DNA from: Paenarthrobacter sp. AR 02
Lineage (GTDB): Bacteria; Actinomycetota; Actinomycetes; Actinomycetales; Micrococcaceae
DNA: 64,000 nt
Direction of reading: 5' to 3'
Assembly (NCBI RefSeq): GCF_021538675.1
Contig: NZ_JAJUKH010000007.1
Location: 121,568-185,567 of the forward strand
The stretch's first letter is position 1. Each line of letters opens with the position of its first letter. Below the pieces are notes generated by a model. The model saw only the letters and a program-made list of their open reading frames with translations. It ran no database searches and was not told the DNA's origin. Below, piece by piece: positions 18,405-27,255 of the stretch. The position numbers were made by a program, and so were the translations under genes.

Positions 18405-19412
18405 TTACGGCGTCTGCACCGAAGCCAGGACGGCATCGATGACGGTTTCCACGGAGATCCCCTCCACTACGGCATCGAATCCGAGAATGATGCGGTGGCG
18501 CAGGATGCGGTGGGCAAGGTTCTTGACGTCTTCCGGGATGACGTGGTCGCGGCCGTTGAGCAGGGCTAGGGCCCTTGCCGCTTGGCTGAAGGCAATGCTT
18601 GCCCGTGGACTGGCACCGAACTCAACCAGGCCGGCAAGTTGGGGGTCGAGGTACTGGCTTGCGGTGCGGGTGACGTAGGCCAAGCCCACGATGTACCTGA
18701 CAATGGCCGGATCGATGTAAACCCTGCGCACCAGCTCCTGGACCCGGAGCACTGCGTCCAACGATGCTGCGGCAGGCGGCTTCAAGTCCGGGTTGAACAC
18801 GCCGGCATCGATCCGCCGGATCACCTCTGCTTCCTCGGCCGGGCTTGGATAGTCCAACACATCCTTGAGCATGAACCTGTCCATCTGGGCCTCCGGGAGG
18901 CGGTAGGTCCCTTCCTGCTCAATGGGGTTCTGCGTTGCCAATACCAGGAACGGCTTGGGCAGCGGATAGGACTCCCCGCCAATGGATGTCTGCCGTTCCT
19001 GCATGGCTTCCAACATGGCACTCTGGGTCTTAGCGCTGGACCTGTTGATTTCGTCAAGCAAAACGATGTTGGCGTGGACCGGGCCGAGCTGGGTAACGAA
19101 GGTCCCCTTCGCAGCGTCGAAGATCTGCGTACCGGCGATGTCGCTGGGAAGAAGGTCCGGTGTGCACTGGATCCGGCGGAACTCTGCGCTGACCGATTCG
19201 GCAATGGCTTGGGCCGCGGTAGTTTTCGCCAGGCCCGGAACGCTCTCGAGAAGCACGTGGCCGCCGGTCAAAAGACCAATGAGCAAGGTCTCGCGCAGCC
19301 GGGTTTGACCCACCACTTTATTTTCGAAACTGCGGACAATGCTGCCCACGAGTTGCTGGGCACGGGCCATGTCCGGGGCATCAATGCCGGCCGTGGCTGT
19401 GGTCTGTTGCAC
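18405..19412 (-). CDS. MoxR-family AAA+ ATPase
   Basis: The 335-residue protein has Walker A in LLESVPGLAKTTAAQAIA, Walker B in NIVLLDEINRSSAK, the sensor region LATQNPIEQEGTYRLPEAQM and the C-terminal lid with ARALALLNGRDHVIPEDV. These are the standard MoxR (AAA_3) features. MoxR proteins act as chaperone-like ATPases for VWA-containing complexes. It is the first gene of the six-gene cluster reading leftwards to 14331. Confidence 0.95.
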   Translation of the reverse strand: MQQTTATAGIDAPDMARAQQLVGSIVRSFENKVVGQTRLRETLLIGLLTGGHVLLESVPGLAKTTAAQAIAESVSAEFRRIQCTPDLLPSDIAGTQIFDAAKGTFVTQLGPVHANIVLLDEINRSSAKTQSAMLEAMQERQTSIGGESYPLPKPFLVLATQNPIEQEGTYRLPEAQMDRFMLKDVLDYPSPAEEAEVIRRIDAGVFNPDLKPPAAASLDAVLRVQELVRRVYIDPAIVRYIVGLAYVTRTASQYLDPQLAGLVEFGASPRASIAFSQAARALALLNGRDHVIPEDVKNLAHRILRHRIILGFDAVVEGISVETVIDAVLASVQTP

Positions 19413-19521
19413 TCGTGGTCTCCTCGCTGGCGTTGTTTGGCCACTCTATCCAAGTCGGGGTCCAAAAAAGCCGCAATGGGCAGCCCTCCCCATGCGGACG
19501 CCGCGGGTCTATCCTTTTGCC

Positions 19522-19725
19522 ATGCATCAGCTACCAGCCGCCTACCAGAACTACCTTGCAAGCCAAACCCAGCACGTTGTGGACGCCGTTCGCCCTGTTT
19601 TGCTGCAGTCAGCGGCGGATCAACGCCACGGCGTCCGGATCACCTACAACTCCGGTCCCACGGGTCATCAAGCCCATTTGGACGAGTCGATACCTTACGG
19701 CGAAATCGTTGAGGACATCGACTGA
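19522..19725 (+). CDS. Small conserved-looking protein, unknown function
   Basis: This is a 67-residue soluble protein, starting MHQLPAAYQNYLASQTQHVV and ending IPYGEIVEDID. I do not recognise it. Support for coding is its typical codon use, the TATCCT box ending 6 bases before the ATG (leaderless-type start), and its placement in an otherwise empty gap between divergently facing moxR and the convergent permease gene. It ends 11 bases before the permease stop. Confidence 0.6.
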   Translation: MHQLPAAYQNYLASQTQHVVDAVRPVLLQSAADQRHGVRITYNSGPTGHQAHLDESIPYGEIVEDID

Positions 19726-19736
19726 TCCCGTCCGCG

Positions 19737-20609
19737 CTAACCCTTCATGGCGCCGGACAGGGCAAACGAGTTCCCCATGCCCCGGGACACCAGGGCATAA
19801 AGGACCAGCACCGGAACTGAATACAGGATCGAGAAAGCCGCCAACTGCCCGTAGGCTACGGCGCCGTGCTGGCCAAAGAAACTGAAGATCGACACCGAGG
19901 CAGGTTGCTTCCCCGTGGACAGCAGCAGGATGAAGGGGACGAAGAAGTTTCCCCATGCCTGGATGAACACGAAGATCAACACCACGCCCAGGCCCTGCCT
20001 CATCAGCGGCAGCACGATGGTGCGCAGTGCCACCAGATTCGATGCACCGTCGATCCAGGCGGCCTCCTCAAGTTCCAGGGGAACGGAGTCCATGAAGTTC
20101 TTGGTCATCCAGATCGCCATGGGCAGGGTGGTGGTGGCCATGAAGAAGATGGTTGCAGCCATGGAATCCAGCAATTGCAGCTGGACGAACAGACCGTAGA
20201 CCGGAACCATGATGGCAGTCACGGGCAGCGATGTACCGAACAGGACCGTGTACAGGAAAGGCTTGTTGAACCGCGACTGGTACCTGGACAACGGGTACGC
20301 TGCCAGCACCGCAGCCAACAGGTTCACTGCGGCGGTGCCGGCCGAGAGCAGGAAACTGTTGGCCAGGGGCCTGAACAGCAGCTCCGGGGTCAGCACGGCA
20401 CGGAAATTATCCAACGACGGCGTTTCGGGCACCTTGGCCTGGTAGCTGGCTTGGGGATCGACGGCGGCAAGCACCAGCCACAGCAATGGCACCACGAAAC
20501 ACACCCCAACGAGGACCAAAGCGGCATTCGCACCCAGCTTCGCCCGACGGCGTGAGCCGGTTCCCGGCGTCGTACTCGCTGTCCGCGATGGCACCTCCGT
20601 CCTGCTCAT
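19737..20609 (-). CDS. Carbohydrate ABC transporter permease (MalG-type)
   Basis: The 290-residue membrane protein has about six transmembrane helices and the inner-membrane-component EAA loop near residues 182-210 (EEAAWIDGASNLVALRTIVL), which contacts the ATPase. The family is the CUT1 sugar importers, MalG side. It begins within the last bases of the MalF-type gene (4-base overlap). It is third in a binding protein-permease-permease set. The sugar is unknown. Confidence 0.93.
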   Translation of the reverse strand: MSRTEVPSRTASTTPGTGSRRRAKLGANAALVLVGVCFVVPLLWLVLAAVDPQASYQAKVPETPSLDNFRAVLTPELLFRPLANSFLLSAGTAAVNLLAAVLAAYPLSRYQSRFNKPFLYTVLFGTSLPVTAIMVPVYGLFVQLQLLDSMAATIFFMATTTLPMAIWMTKNFMDSVPLELEEAAWIDGASNLVALRTIVLPLMRQGLGVVLIFVFIQAWGNFFVPFILLLSTGKQPASVSIFSFFGQHGAVAYGQLAAFSILYSVPVLVLYALVSRGMGNSFALSGAMKG

Positions 20610-21475
20610 GCGCGCTTGTCCCGCAGGAGCTGCACATACACCGCGCCAAAAACCATGCCCAACACGATCAGCACGGACGCCACCGCCGTTCCGTAGCCGA
20701 TGTCACCGAACTTGAAAGCCTCCTGGTAGGCCAGCACGGGCAGGGTGGTACTGGCGTTCGCTGGTCCACCGGCGGTCATCACCCAGATCAGGGTGAAGAC
20801 GGCGAGGGTCTGCAGAGTGATCAGCATGAGGTTGGTCGCTATGCTGCTCCGGATCAGCGGAAGCGTGATGAACGCCAGGCGCTGCCAACCCCGCGCCCCG
20901 TCCATCAGGGCTGCCTCCGAGACATCCCGGGGAACGTCAGCCAGCGCGGCCCGGTACACCAGCATGGAGAAGGCTGTGCCGCGCCAGGTATTGGCAAGGA
21001 TGATCGCCACCATGGGGAAGGAATACAGCCAGTCCGCGCCCGGGATGCCCATGCCGCCAAGGATCTGGTTCAGCGTCCCGTCCCGGTTGAAGTAGGCGTA
21101 CGCGGCGAAGGCGGCAACGATCTCCGGCAACACCCACGCCGCAACCACTGCCGTTCCCACCCAGGACGACACGGCCTTGCTTGAACGGGTCATCAGCAGT
21201 GCTATCAGCAGGCCCAGACCGCTCTGGCCAAGCACGGCAGATGCCATGACGAAAACCACCGTCAGCCAGGCGGCCAAGGGGAAGGAGTCATCTCCAGCCA
21301 TGCGGACATAGTTGTCCATGCCCACCCACTGGGGTTCCCTGGCTCCTTTCCCGGACAAGGCAGCGTTGGTGAAGGACGCATGGAACGACCACACCACCGG
21401 AGCCAGGAGGAACACCGTCAACAGCACAATCGACGGAGCCACTGGCAGGAGCCGCAGGACGCGGCGGACCGTCAT
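20606..21475 (-). CDS. Carbohydrate ABC transporter permease (MalF/UgpA-type)
   Basis: The 289-residue CUT1 permease has a first helix at about 13-33 (APSIVLLTVFLLAPVVWSF), about five more, and an EAA loop SEAALMDGARGWQRLAFITL. It forms the transmembrane pore with the next gene. It overlaps the binding-protein gene by 4 bases and the second permease by 4 bases, so translation is probably coupled. No ATPase gene is in the set; actinobacterial CUT1 systems often share a single MsiK-type ATPase encoded elsewhere. Confidence 0.93.
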   Translation of the reverse strand: MTVRRVLRLLPVAPSIVLLTVFLLAPVVWSFHASFTNAALSGKGAREPQWVGMDNYVRMAGDDSFPLAAWLTVVFVMASAVLGQSGLGLLIALLMTRSSKAVSSWVGTAVVAAWVLPEIVAAFAAYAYFNRDGTLNQILGGMGIPGADWLYSFPMVAIILANTWRGTAFSMLVYRAALADVPRDVSEAALMDGARGWQRLAFITLPLIRSSIATNLMLITLQTLAVFTLIWVMTAGGPANASTTLPVLAYQEAFKFGDIGYGTAVASVLIVLGMVFGAVYVQLLRDKRA

Positions 21476-22857
21476 TTCTCCAAAACCTTGTCCTCCCCTA
21501 CCAGCTTGCGTAGGGCGGCGTCGTAGTCGGCTGAGGCATCTTCGGGACTCTTCTTGCCGGTGATCACGGCTTCCGTGGCTTCCTGCACGGCGGTGGAGAT
21601 CCTCGGGTAGTCAGCGGTCGCCGGCCGGTAGTGTGTCACTTTCACCAGGTCCGAGACATCTTTCACGAACGGGTTGGCAGCCAGGTACCCGGGGTCGGCC
21701 GCAACATCGGTCCGGACGGCGATCTGGGAGTTGTTGATGTCGTAGGACAGTGCGTTCTTCTTATTCAGGACCGTTGTGAGGAATGAGAAGGACAGGTCGG
21801 GGTTCTGGCTTTTCGCCCCCACGGCCAGGGTCCAACCGCCCGACATGCTTACCCCGCCGGGCTCCTGCCCCTTTTGAGTGGGAAACATCGCAACGCCCAT
21901 GTCCTGCTCGTAGCCGGGCCATTCGTACGCTCCGCCTTTCTGCCAGAACGACGGCGCGTAGGAACCTTCCACTGTGGCGCCCAGTTTGCCCTTCGGGAAC
22001 CATTCACCGAAGACCTTTTTCCACACATTCGCGTCCAGGGCCTCGGCCGGGCTGACAGCCAGCTTCTCGTCATACAGCGTTTTCAGGAAGGCCAACGAGT
22101 CAGTGAATCCCTGTGAACCGACCACCCATTTTTTCTCGTGCTCGTCGTACAGGGTGCTGTCCGTGCCGTACAGCAGTTCGTAGAACCCCTGCATGACTGT
22201 GCCCTCGCCGGTTGCCTTTCCGGCGTAGAGGTTGAACGGGATGGCCTCAGGGTCCGCGGCTTTGATTGCGCGGGCTGCGGCCAGGATCTCCTCCCAGGTT
22301 TTGGGTTGCCATGGCACGGGTATCCCGGCCTTCCGCAAGACGGCTTTGTTGTACCAGATGGCACGTGTGTCGGTGCCGAGCGGTACAGCGTAGACAGCGC
22401 CGTCGTCGGCTCGTCCGGCTTCCTTGGCTGCTTCGTCGAACGCGGGCCAGTCGCTCCATTTTTCGAGGTAGCTGTCCAGCTTGAGGAGGTAACCGGCGTC
22501 GACGTCCGAACGGACCTTGAAGGTGTCTTCGTAGAAGACGTCGGGAGCCGTGTCGGTGGAACGCTGCGTCAGGGAAAGCTTGGTCCCGTAATCGTCGTCG
22601 TTGGCCTGAATGGGCTGGAGATCAACAGTCACCCCGGAATGGGCGGCTTCGAATTCCTTCTTGGCATCCTGCATGACCGCGTCCAGCGCCGTGAAGGAAT
22701 CCGTCTTTTGGTACACGATCTTCAGGGTCTTGTTCTCCGCTGCATCAGGGGAGGGTGAGCACGACGTCGTCGCCGCAAGGATGGCAGCGACAGAGAACAT
22801 GGCGGCAGATCGGTATATGGCAGTTCTTACCCGGAAGGTCTTTAGTCGGCTGCCCAT
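21472..22857 (-). CDS. Extracellular sugar-binding lipoprotein of the ABC importer
   Basis: The 461-residue solute-binding protein (family 1, MalE-like) has an N-terminal signal (IYRSAAMFSVAAILAATTSC) with a lipobox-like TTSC. The mature part starts with SPDAAENKTLKIVYQK and contains KAVLRKAGIPVPWQPKTWEE, typical of CUT1 binding proteins. The ATG at 22857 was chosen because TTGGAG lies upstream; an earlier start would add 13 unrelated residues. It is the first gene of the importer operon and lies 102 bases after the ROK regulator on the same strand. Confidence 0.93.
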   Translation of the reverse strand: MGSRLKTFRVRTAIYRSAAMFSVAAILAATTSCSPSPDAAENKTLKIVYQKTDSFTALDAVMQDAKKEFEAAHSGVTVDLQPIQANDDDYGTKLSLTQRSTDTAPDVFYEDTFKVRSDVDAGYLLKLDSYLEKWSDWPAFDEAAKEAGRADDGAVYAVPLGTDTRAIWYNKAVLRKAGIPVPWQPKTWEEILAAARAIKAADPEAIPFNLYAGKATGEGTVMQGFYELLYGTDSTLYDEHEKKWVVGSQGFTDSLAFLKTLYDEKLAVSPAEALDANVWKKVFGEWFPKGKLGATVEGSYAPSFWQKGGAYEWPGYEQDMGVAMFPTQKGQEPGGVSMSGGWTLAVGAKSQNPDLSFSFLTTVLNKKNALSYDINNSQIAVRTDVAADPGYLAANPFVKDVSDLVKVTHYRPATADYPRISTAVQEATEAVITGKKSPEDASADYDAALRKLVGEDKVLEK

Positions 22858-22959
22858 GAGGCTCCAATCGGTCGAAAGGTGGCTGCAAGCCAGCACTTCA
22901 TCGTGACACCTATGCGAGGTGGCCCAGCCTTACGGCTATTCAGTTGTCCCTGCCTGGCC

Positions 22960-24210
22960 TTAGCCCTCCAGCAGGAGCCTTTGCGCGCGCGGGGCGAGCA
23001 TGTGTTCCAGGACCAGGCATGCGGCACCGATCGCGCCGACGTCCTCGCCAACCCCTGTGCCCACGACTTCGAGCCCGTGGATCGCACGGGCCGCATTGTT
23101 CTGTTCCAGCAAGGCGGGCACCCGTTCCAGGAAGTACGGCGACATCCGGCCCCAGAAGGGCCCGCCAAACACCACGCGCTCCACGTCCAGCGTGTTGGCT
23201 ACTACGGAGACTGCCCGGGCGACAAGTGTGGCTGACTTGTCCAGGATCGCAATGGCCTTGGCGTCACCGGCATCGGCTTTGTCGCACAACTCCGCGAACC
23301 GCTCCTGGACTTCCGGGCCGTCTGCTCCCTGGCGCTTTCCGTCCAGGACGCCGGCCTCTTCGGCTTCGGCAACAAGGACCTGCGGGATGCTGCTGGACTT
23401 GACGCACCCGCGCTGCCCGCAATCACACAGGGGACCGTCGGGATCCACCACAATGTGGCCGATTTCGCCTGCGTTACCGGACGTGCCACGCACGACTTCG
23501 TCATTGAGGACAATGCCGCAACCGATACCGGTTCCCATGTACATGAAGACAAAGCTGCCCGCGCCACTGGCGCCACCTGCCCAAGTCTCCGCAACCGCTG
23601 CGCTGGTGACATCCTTGTCCACGAGGGTTTCCAGGCCGGTGGCTTCGGCCAACGCTTCGCGGATTGGTACCCGGTCCCAGCGGGTCAACAGCGGCGGCTC
23701 CACTACAGAGCCCTCGTCGAGGTCGATGGGACCAGGGACCGCAACGCCCAGTCCGGCGATCTTGGACGCGTCAACGCCTGATTCCTGGATGAGGATATCG
23801 ATTTGCCCTGCGATGCTGGTGATCACGTCCGCCGGGTCACCGCCTGGGGTGGCCATGCGTGAATGCCGGACGACATCACCCAACAGGTCCAGGACCACGA
23901 AGGTGATGACGGCCGGGTCGAGATGAACGCCCACCGCGTACATACCCGCGGGGTTCAGGCGCAGGATGGTCCGGGGCTTACCCGGCCCCGATCCTTCCTT
24001 GCCGGCCTCCATGATGAGCTGTTGGTCAAGAAGGCGCCGGGAGATGTTGGAGATGGTCTGCGGTGAAAGCCCAACGATTTGCGCAAGTTCAACGCGACTG
24101 AGCCCTCCCGGGGATCGCCGGATCGCTTCCAGGATGACGGTGAGGTTGAAGTCACCCATCCTGGGTAGATTCGTTCCGCGCCTAGGTGTCGGCTGCCGGA
24201 TCTCAGTCAC
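22960..24210 (-). CDS. ROK-family transcriptional repressor
   Basis: The 416-residue protein has an N-terminal winged HTH (about 20-80: LEAIRRSPGGLSRVELAQIV, LSPQTISNISRRLLDQQLI) and a ROK sugar-kinase-like domain (about 90-390). The ROK zinc motif is CDCGQRGC, with Lys rather than the usual Glu directly after it. The phosphate-binding-type loop MYMGTGIGCGIVLND is present. ROK repressors (XylR/NagC-like) sense a sugar and control adjacent uptake genes; the importer lies directly downstream. The start is GTG at 24210 with GAGGGG upstream. Confidence 0.92.
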   Translation of the reverse strand: MTEIRQPTPRRGTNLPRMGDFNLTVILEAIRRSPGGLSRVELAQIVGLSPQTISNISRRLLDQQLIMEAGKEGSGPGKPRTILRLNPAGMYAVGVHLDPAVITFVVLDLLGDVVRHSRMATPGGDPADVITSIAGQIDILIQESGVDASKIAGLGVAVPGPIDLDEGSVVEPPLLTRWDRVPIREALAEATGLETLVDKDVTSAAVAETWAGGASGAGSFVFMYMGTGIGCGIVLNDEVVRGTSGNAGEIGHIVVDPDGPLCDCGQRGCVKSSSIPQVLVAEAEEAGVLDGKRQGADGPEVQERFAELCDKADAGDAKAIAILDKSATLVARAVSVVANTLDVERVVFGGPFWGRMSPYFLERVPALLEQNNAARAIHGLEVVGTGVGEDVGAIGAACLVLEHMLAPRAQRLLLEG

Positions 24211-24257
24211 TGATGCCCCTCGTCATTGGAAAAACGTCGTCAATTAAGTCTGTCTGA

Positions 24258-24267
24258 ATCGTACGAT
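24258..24267. promoter_or_regulatory. Possible operator upstream of the ROK gene
   Basis: A perfect 10-base palindrome, ATCGTACGAT, lies 48 bases upstream of the ROK gene start, in the A/T-richer part of the gap. It may be an autoregulatory site of the repressor. Its shortness means it could occur by chance. Confidence 0.3.
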
Positions 24268-24341
24268 ACCCACGCCACCACGGATATGAGCACACGCAGG
24301 CGCGGGGGTCATGGCTTGGTAACGATAGGCCCGGGATGCCC

Positions 24342-25472
24342 TCAGGCTTTCCGGCTGCGAGTCACCGTGAACTTCGGGTTACGGCCTTCCTCTACAGTCG
24401 GCCCGACATATCGCTCCAAGGCCGGACGGTACTGGAGGTGGCTGTTGTACACGGTCCATAGTTCCCCGCCGGGCGCCAGCACCCGTGCCGCGGCCTCAAA
24501 CAACTTCAGGCCGGCACCGGCATGGACGCCTGCCCCCAAGTGGAAGGGCGGATTCAGCAGGATCAGGTCCACGCTCCCGGCCTCGAGGCTGGACATGGCG
24601 TCGTCGTGGATCACGCTGATGCGCTCTGCCAGGCCGTTCGCGGCCGCGGTCGCGGTGGCAGATGCGACGGCCGCCGCGGACTGATCGGTGGCGATGACCC
24701 GGGCACCTGGTTGATGGCGGGCGTACATGGTGGCAAGGATTCCGGTTCCGCAACCGAGGTCCACCACCTGCCGGGCCGCCGGAATCCGATCGAGGAAACC
24801 AAGGAGGTAGCGGGTTCCAATGTCCAGGCGGGCTCCGGAAAAGACGGCTCCGTGGGCGCAGACGGTGATTCCCAATTCGGGGTTGGCTTCGACCACGGGG
24901 AATGGCGGCTCGTCGGGGACCGGCATGGGTCCCTTAGCTACGAGGATCCGCGATTTTTGCCTGGCCAACTGGGGTTGGACTGCGGAGAAGTACTTCTCCA
25001 GGACTGCGTTCATCCCCACGGACATGTGTTTGACGCGTCCACCGGCGAGCAGGACCGCAGCCGGTCCCGCGAACCGGGCAACGGCGTCGGCAATTTCTTC
25101 CAGCTCGGCCAACGACTTAGGCAGCTGCAACAGCACCAGGTCCGCGTCCTGCAGCAATTCCCGGCGAAGTTCGTGTGGCGTGTACCGTCCGTCCAAGCCT
25201 GCCGCGGCGGCATTGCGCTGCAATGCAGCCCTTCCGGTAAACAGGTCCTGGTTGACGCGGACATGCCCGACGCCGGGACCAGACAAGGCGCCCAGGGTCA
25301 GGGCCCCGTAACGGTCACCAATGACTACAACCTGGCTATCGGGCCCGAGGTAAGCTTCCGCAGTCTCCAGCAGCAGCCGATCTGTGGCGTCGTAAGCCTG
25401 CAGGTTGTCCGCTTCGACGTCCGGAAGCCTGCTCAACCTACCGAACAGCGCTTCGAGTTCCCATGCCGTCAC
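24342..25472 (-). CDS. Class I SAM-dependent methyltransferase, RsmC/RlmG-like
   Basis: The 376-residue protein has two halves. The N-terminal half (about 1-190) looks like a degenerate methyltransferase fold; the C-terminal half carries the SAM site VVDLGCGTGILATMYARHQP and the catalytic LILLNPPFHLGAG. NPPF is the signature of N2-guanine or related base methyltransferases. The double-domain layout and length match RlmG (23S G1835) and RsmC (16S G1207). I cannot tell which rRNA position is modified. Confidence 0.88.
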   Translation of the reverse strand: MTAWELEALFGRLSRLPDVEADNLQAYDATDRLLLETAEAYLGPDSQVVVIGDRYGALTLGALSGPGVGHVRVNQDLFTGRAALQRNAAAAGLDGRYTPHELRRELLQDADLVLLQLPKSLAELEEIADAVARFAGPAAVLLAGGRVKHMSVGMNAVLEKYFSAVQPQLARQKSRILVAKGPMPVPDEPPFPVVEANPELGITVCAHGAVFSGARLDIGTRYLLGFLDRIPAARQVVDLGCGTGILATMYARHQPGARVIATDQSAAAVASATATAAANGLAERISVIHDDAMSSLEAGSVDLILLNPPFHLGAGVHAGAGLKLFEAAARVLAPGGELWTVYNSHLQYRPALERYVGPTVEEGRNPKFTVTRSRKA

Positions 25473-25668
25473 AACGCGTTTCCTGCTTTCCTTGCTTCAA
25501 TGTCTCGACTTATTCCACGACCGGGAGCACTCTGGAGGCACAACACAAACACCCGTCCGCCCCGTGGCCCACGAACCGGCCCAAACACTGACGGGCATCG
25601 GTCCCGGCGGCCGTAGGAGCAAGGGCGCCCGGACCAGCAACAGTTGCTCCCCTCCCCTGCGAGAAGCC

Positions 25669-26049
25669 ATGAGTGTCAATGCTGTCACGAACCTGGAAGT
25701 AAAGTCCCACAATTCCCCAGATGAATCACGCCACCCTGAGAAGACCACGCTGGATCTTGTCACCGTAGGAGACTACACAATCGGCCGCCTGACCTTTGAG
25801 CCCGGATGGACGTGGGCCGACTGCATCAAGCCAGTGGTCGGCACCGACTCCTGCCAGTTGAGCCACGTAGGATTTTGCGTGTCCGGCAAACTGGACGTGG
25901 AAACCACCGACGGCGGACGTATAAGCATCTCCCCCGGCGATTCATACACCATTCCTCCCGGCCACAATGCATGGGTGGTCGGTGACCAGCCGTTCCAAGG
26001 AGTAGAGTTCGTCAGCGGCGCCGAATTTGGAAAGGCACTTTCGGAGTAG
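25669..26049 (+). CDS. Cupin-domain protein
   Basis: The 126-residue protein is a single small beta-barrel of the cupin type. LSHVGFCVSGKLDVETTDGG and ISPGDSYTIPPGHNAWVVGD match the two cupin motifs. One His is present in the first (SHVGF) and one in the second (GHNAW), so the metal site may be incomplete. The ATG at 25669 has GAGAAG upstream. It stands alone before a bidirectional terminator; function unknown. Confidence 0.82.
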   Translation: MSVNAVTNLEVKSHNSPDESRHPEKTTLDLVTVGDYTIGRLTFEPGWTWADCIKPVVGTDSCQLSHVGFCVSGKLDVETTDGGRISISPGDSYTIPPGHNAWVVGDQPFQGVEFVSGAEFGKALSE

Positions 26050-26067
26050 CCAAGACCTGCGGGAAAC

Positions 26068-26101
26068 AAAAGGACCCCGCTCTCATGAGCGGGGTCCTTT
26101 T
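26068..26101. terminator. Bidirectional terminator between the cupin gene and tRNA-Ala
   Basis: AAAAGGACCCCGCTC and its exact complement at 26087-26101 form a 15-bp stem with a TCAT loop. The A-run on the left and T-run on the right serve both the cupin transcript (plus) and the tRNA-Ala transcript (minus). Confidence 0.9.
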
Positions 26102-26107
26102 CCGAAG

Positions 26108-26180
26108 TGGAGCTGAGGGGACTCGAACCCCTGACCCCCTGCATGCCATGCAGGTGCGCTACCAGCTGCGCCACAGCCCC
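26108..26180 (-). tRNA. tRNA-Ala (GGC), copy 1
   Basis: On the minus strand a 73-base cloverleaf begins GGGGCTGTGGCGCAGC and ends CAGCTCCA. Acceptor GGGGCTG pairs with the 3' CAGCTCC. The anticodon stem CCTGC/GCAGG encloses loop ATGGCAT, so the anticodon is GGC (Ala). The T-arm contains GGTTCGAGTCC. The 3' CCA is not encoded. It is identical to the copy at 27256-27328. Confidence 0.97.
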
Positions 26181-26568
26181 GGAAATGCTTGCTTTTCCAG
26201 GAAGTTTTTCTCTTCCCGTCGAAGCAACTCGTCAATAGTAACCACAATTCACTGAGAAGCGAAATCATCCCAAGGTGAGGTGCGTCACCCGGCAAAACTC
26301 CCTGCAGCCGGGCCTCCTCCGGGCGTTCGCGGCAGCCGAGGTGCGCTGGAAATCCATCGCACCTCCCCCCAAGCCGGCTGCCGGTGAGCCGCGCGGGAAC
26401 ACCCTTGCGGTTCACCTGAAGTCTAGGAGCCAAGCGGCAGTAAACCAAACCGATCAGTCGGTTTTGCCGTAATCGGGTTCACCAACAATGCGGTGGTAGC
26501 GTTGTCGGGACGCAAAGCTGCCCGATGCGCCAGCGAGTCCATCCCCCACCGAGAGGCTCTGCATCCCC
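26181..26568. promoter_or_regulatory. Intergenic region between tRNA-Ala and the TetR gene
   Basis: This stretch of 388 bases carries no gene I can support. It must contain the tRNA-Ala promoter (minus strand) and the TetR-gene promoter (plus strand). A strong palindrome at 26447-26464 is listed separately. Confidence 0.6.
26447..26464. promoter_or_regulatory. Probable operator of the TetR regulator
   Basis: AAACCGA and TCGGTTT form a perfect 7-base inverted repeat around TCAG, 105 bases upstream of the TetR start. Sites with ACCG/CGGT half-sites are typical of TetR-family and gamma-butyrolactone-receptor-like (ScbR/ArpA) regulators. Autoregulation is the likely role, by inference. Confidence 0.6.
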
Positions 26569-27159
26569 ATGCAACAACGTGCGAAGGACACCAGGCTGGC
26601 CGTCATTGAAGGTGCGGCCCGCGTATTCGCGGAGATTGGCTACGGGAACGCCAGCCTGACCGACATCACCAAACGTGCCGGCGTAACAAAGGGAGCCCTC
26701 TACTTCCACTTCACGTCCAAGCGGGAACTCGCCCTGGCCGTCATTGAAGAGCAACACGCCCTGGTGCTGGCGTCCGGCGCGGAGATAGTCGGATCCAGCA
26801 AGCCTCCCATCGACAAACTCATCAGCCTTTGCCGGATGTTCGGCCAGCAGCTTCTTGACGAACCCATCGTCCAAGGCGGTATCAGGCTCACGTTCGAAGC
26901 AACCGCGTTCCAAGCAGATGTGTCCGGGCCCTACGAAGACTGGATCAGCACCGCCGAACAGTTGCTTCGACAGGCCGTGGATGAGGGCCAGGTGCGGCCA
27001 GACCTGGATCCCGCGGCCTTCTCCCGGTACCTGATCGCATCCTTCACCGGCGTCCAGATGGTCTCAGATGTTCTGGCCGCCCGGAAAGACGTCATGCTCC
27101 GGATCGACCAAATGTGGGAGTTTATGCTGCCGGCATTGCGTATGGGCGCCAGTACCTGA
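26569..27159 (+). CDS. TetR-family regulator, ScbR/gamma-butyrolactone-receptor-like
   Basis: The 196-residue protein has an N-terminal TetR DNA-binding domain (VIEGAARVFAEIGYGNASLT, DITKRAGVTKGALYFHFTSK) and an all-helical C-terminal domain (about 60-190). The beginning QQRAKDTRLAVIEGA and the CRMFGQQLLDEPIVQGGIRL segment resemble the ScbR/ArpA subgroup. The ligand is unknown, and no synthase gene is adjacent. The ATG at 26569 has GAGAGG about 12 bases upstream. The gene sits between two identical tRNA-Ala genes. Confidence 0.9.
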   Translation: MQQRAKDTRLAVIEGAARVFAEIGYGNASLTDITKRAGVTKGALYFHFTSKRELALAVIEEQHALVLASGAEIVGSSKPPIDKLISLCRMFGQQLLDEPIVQGGIRLTFEATAFQADVSGPYEDWISTAEQLLRQAVDEGQVRPDLDPAAFSRYLIASFTGVQMVSDVLAARKDVMLRIDQMWEFMLPALRMGAST

Positions 27160-27202
27160 TTGCCAGGGCGGCGGCAAACCGCCCGGAAGGATCCGGCGAA
27201 AG

Positions 27203-27250
27203 AAAAAGACCCTGCCTGCTCCATGTTTCCCATGAAGTAGGCAGGGTCTC
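27203..27250. terminator. Terminator between the TetR gene and tRNA-Ala copy 2
   Basis: AGACCCTGCCT (27207-27217) pairs with AGGCAGGGTCT (27239-27249). The 21-base loop can itself fold through CATG/CATG. An A-run at 27203-27207 makes it a good minus-strand terminator for the tRNA; for the plus strand the T-run is short. Confidence 0.75.
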
Positions 27251-27255
27251 GATGG

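Noticed and set aside
14331..19412. MoxR-DUF58-VWA cluster considered as a new defence system
   Set aside because: The gene order and domains match the common MoxR/Bat-type envelope stress clusters, and no nuclease, helicase or effector gene is included.
26068..27250. Repeated hairpins and two tRNA copies considered as a CRISPR-like or integron-like array
   Set aside because: There are only two tRNA genes and ordinary terminators with different sequences; no spacer-repeat periodicity is present anywhere in the window.
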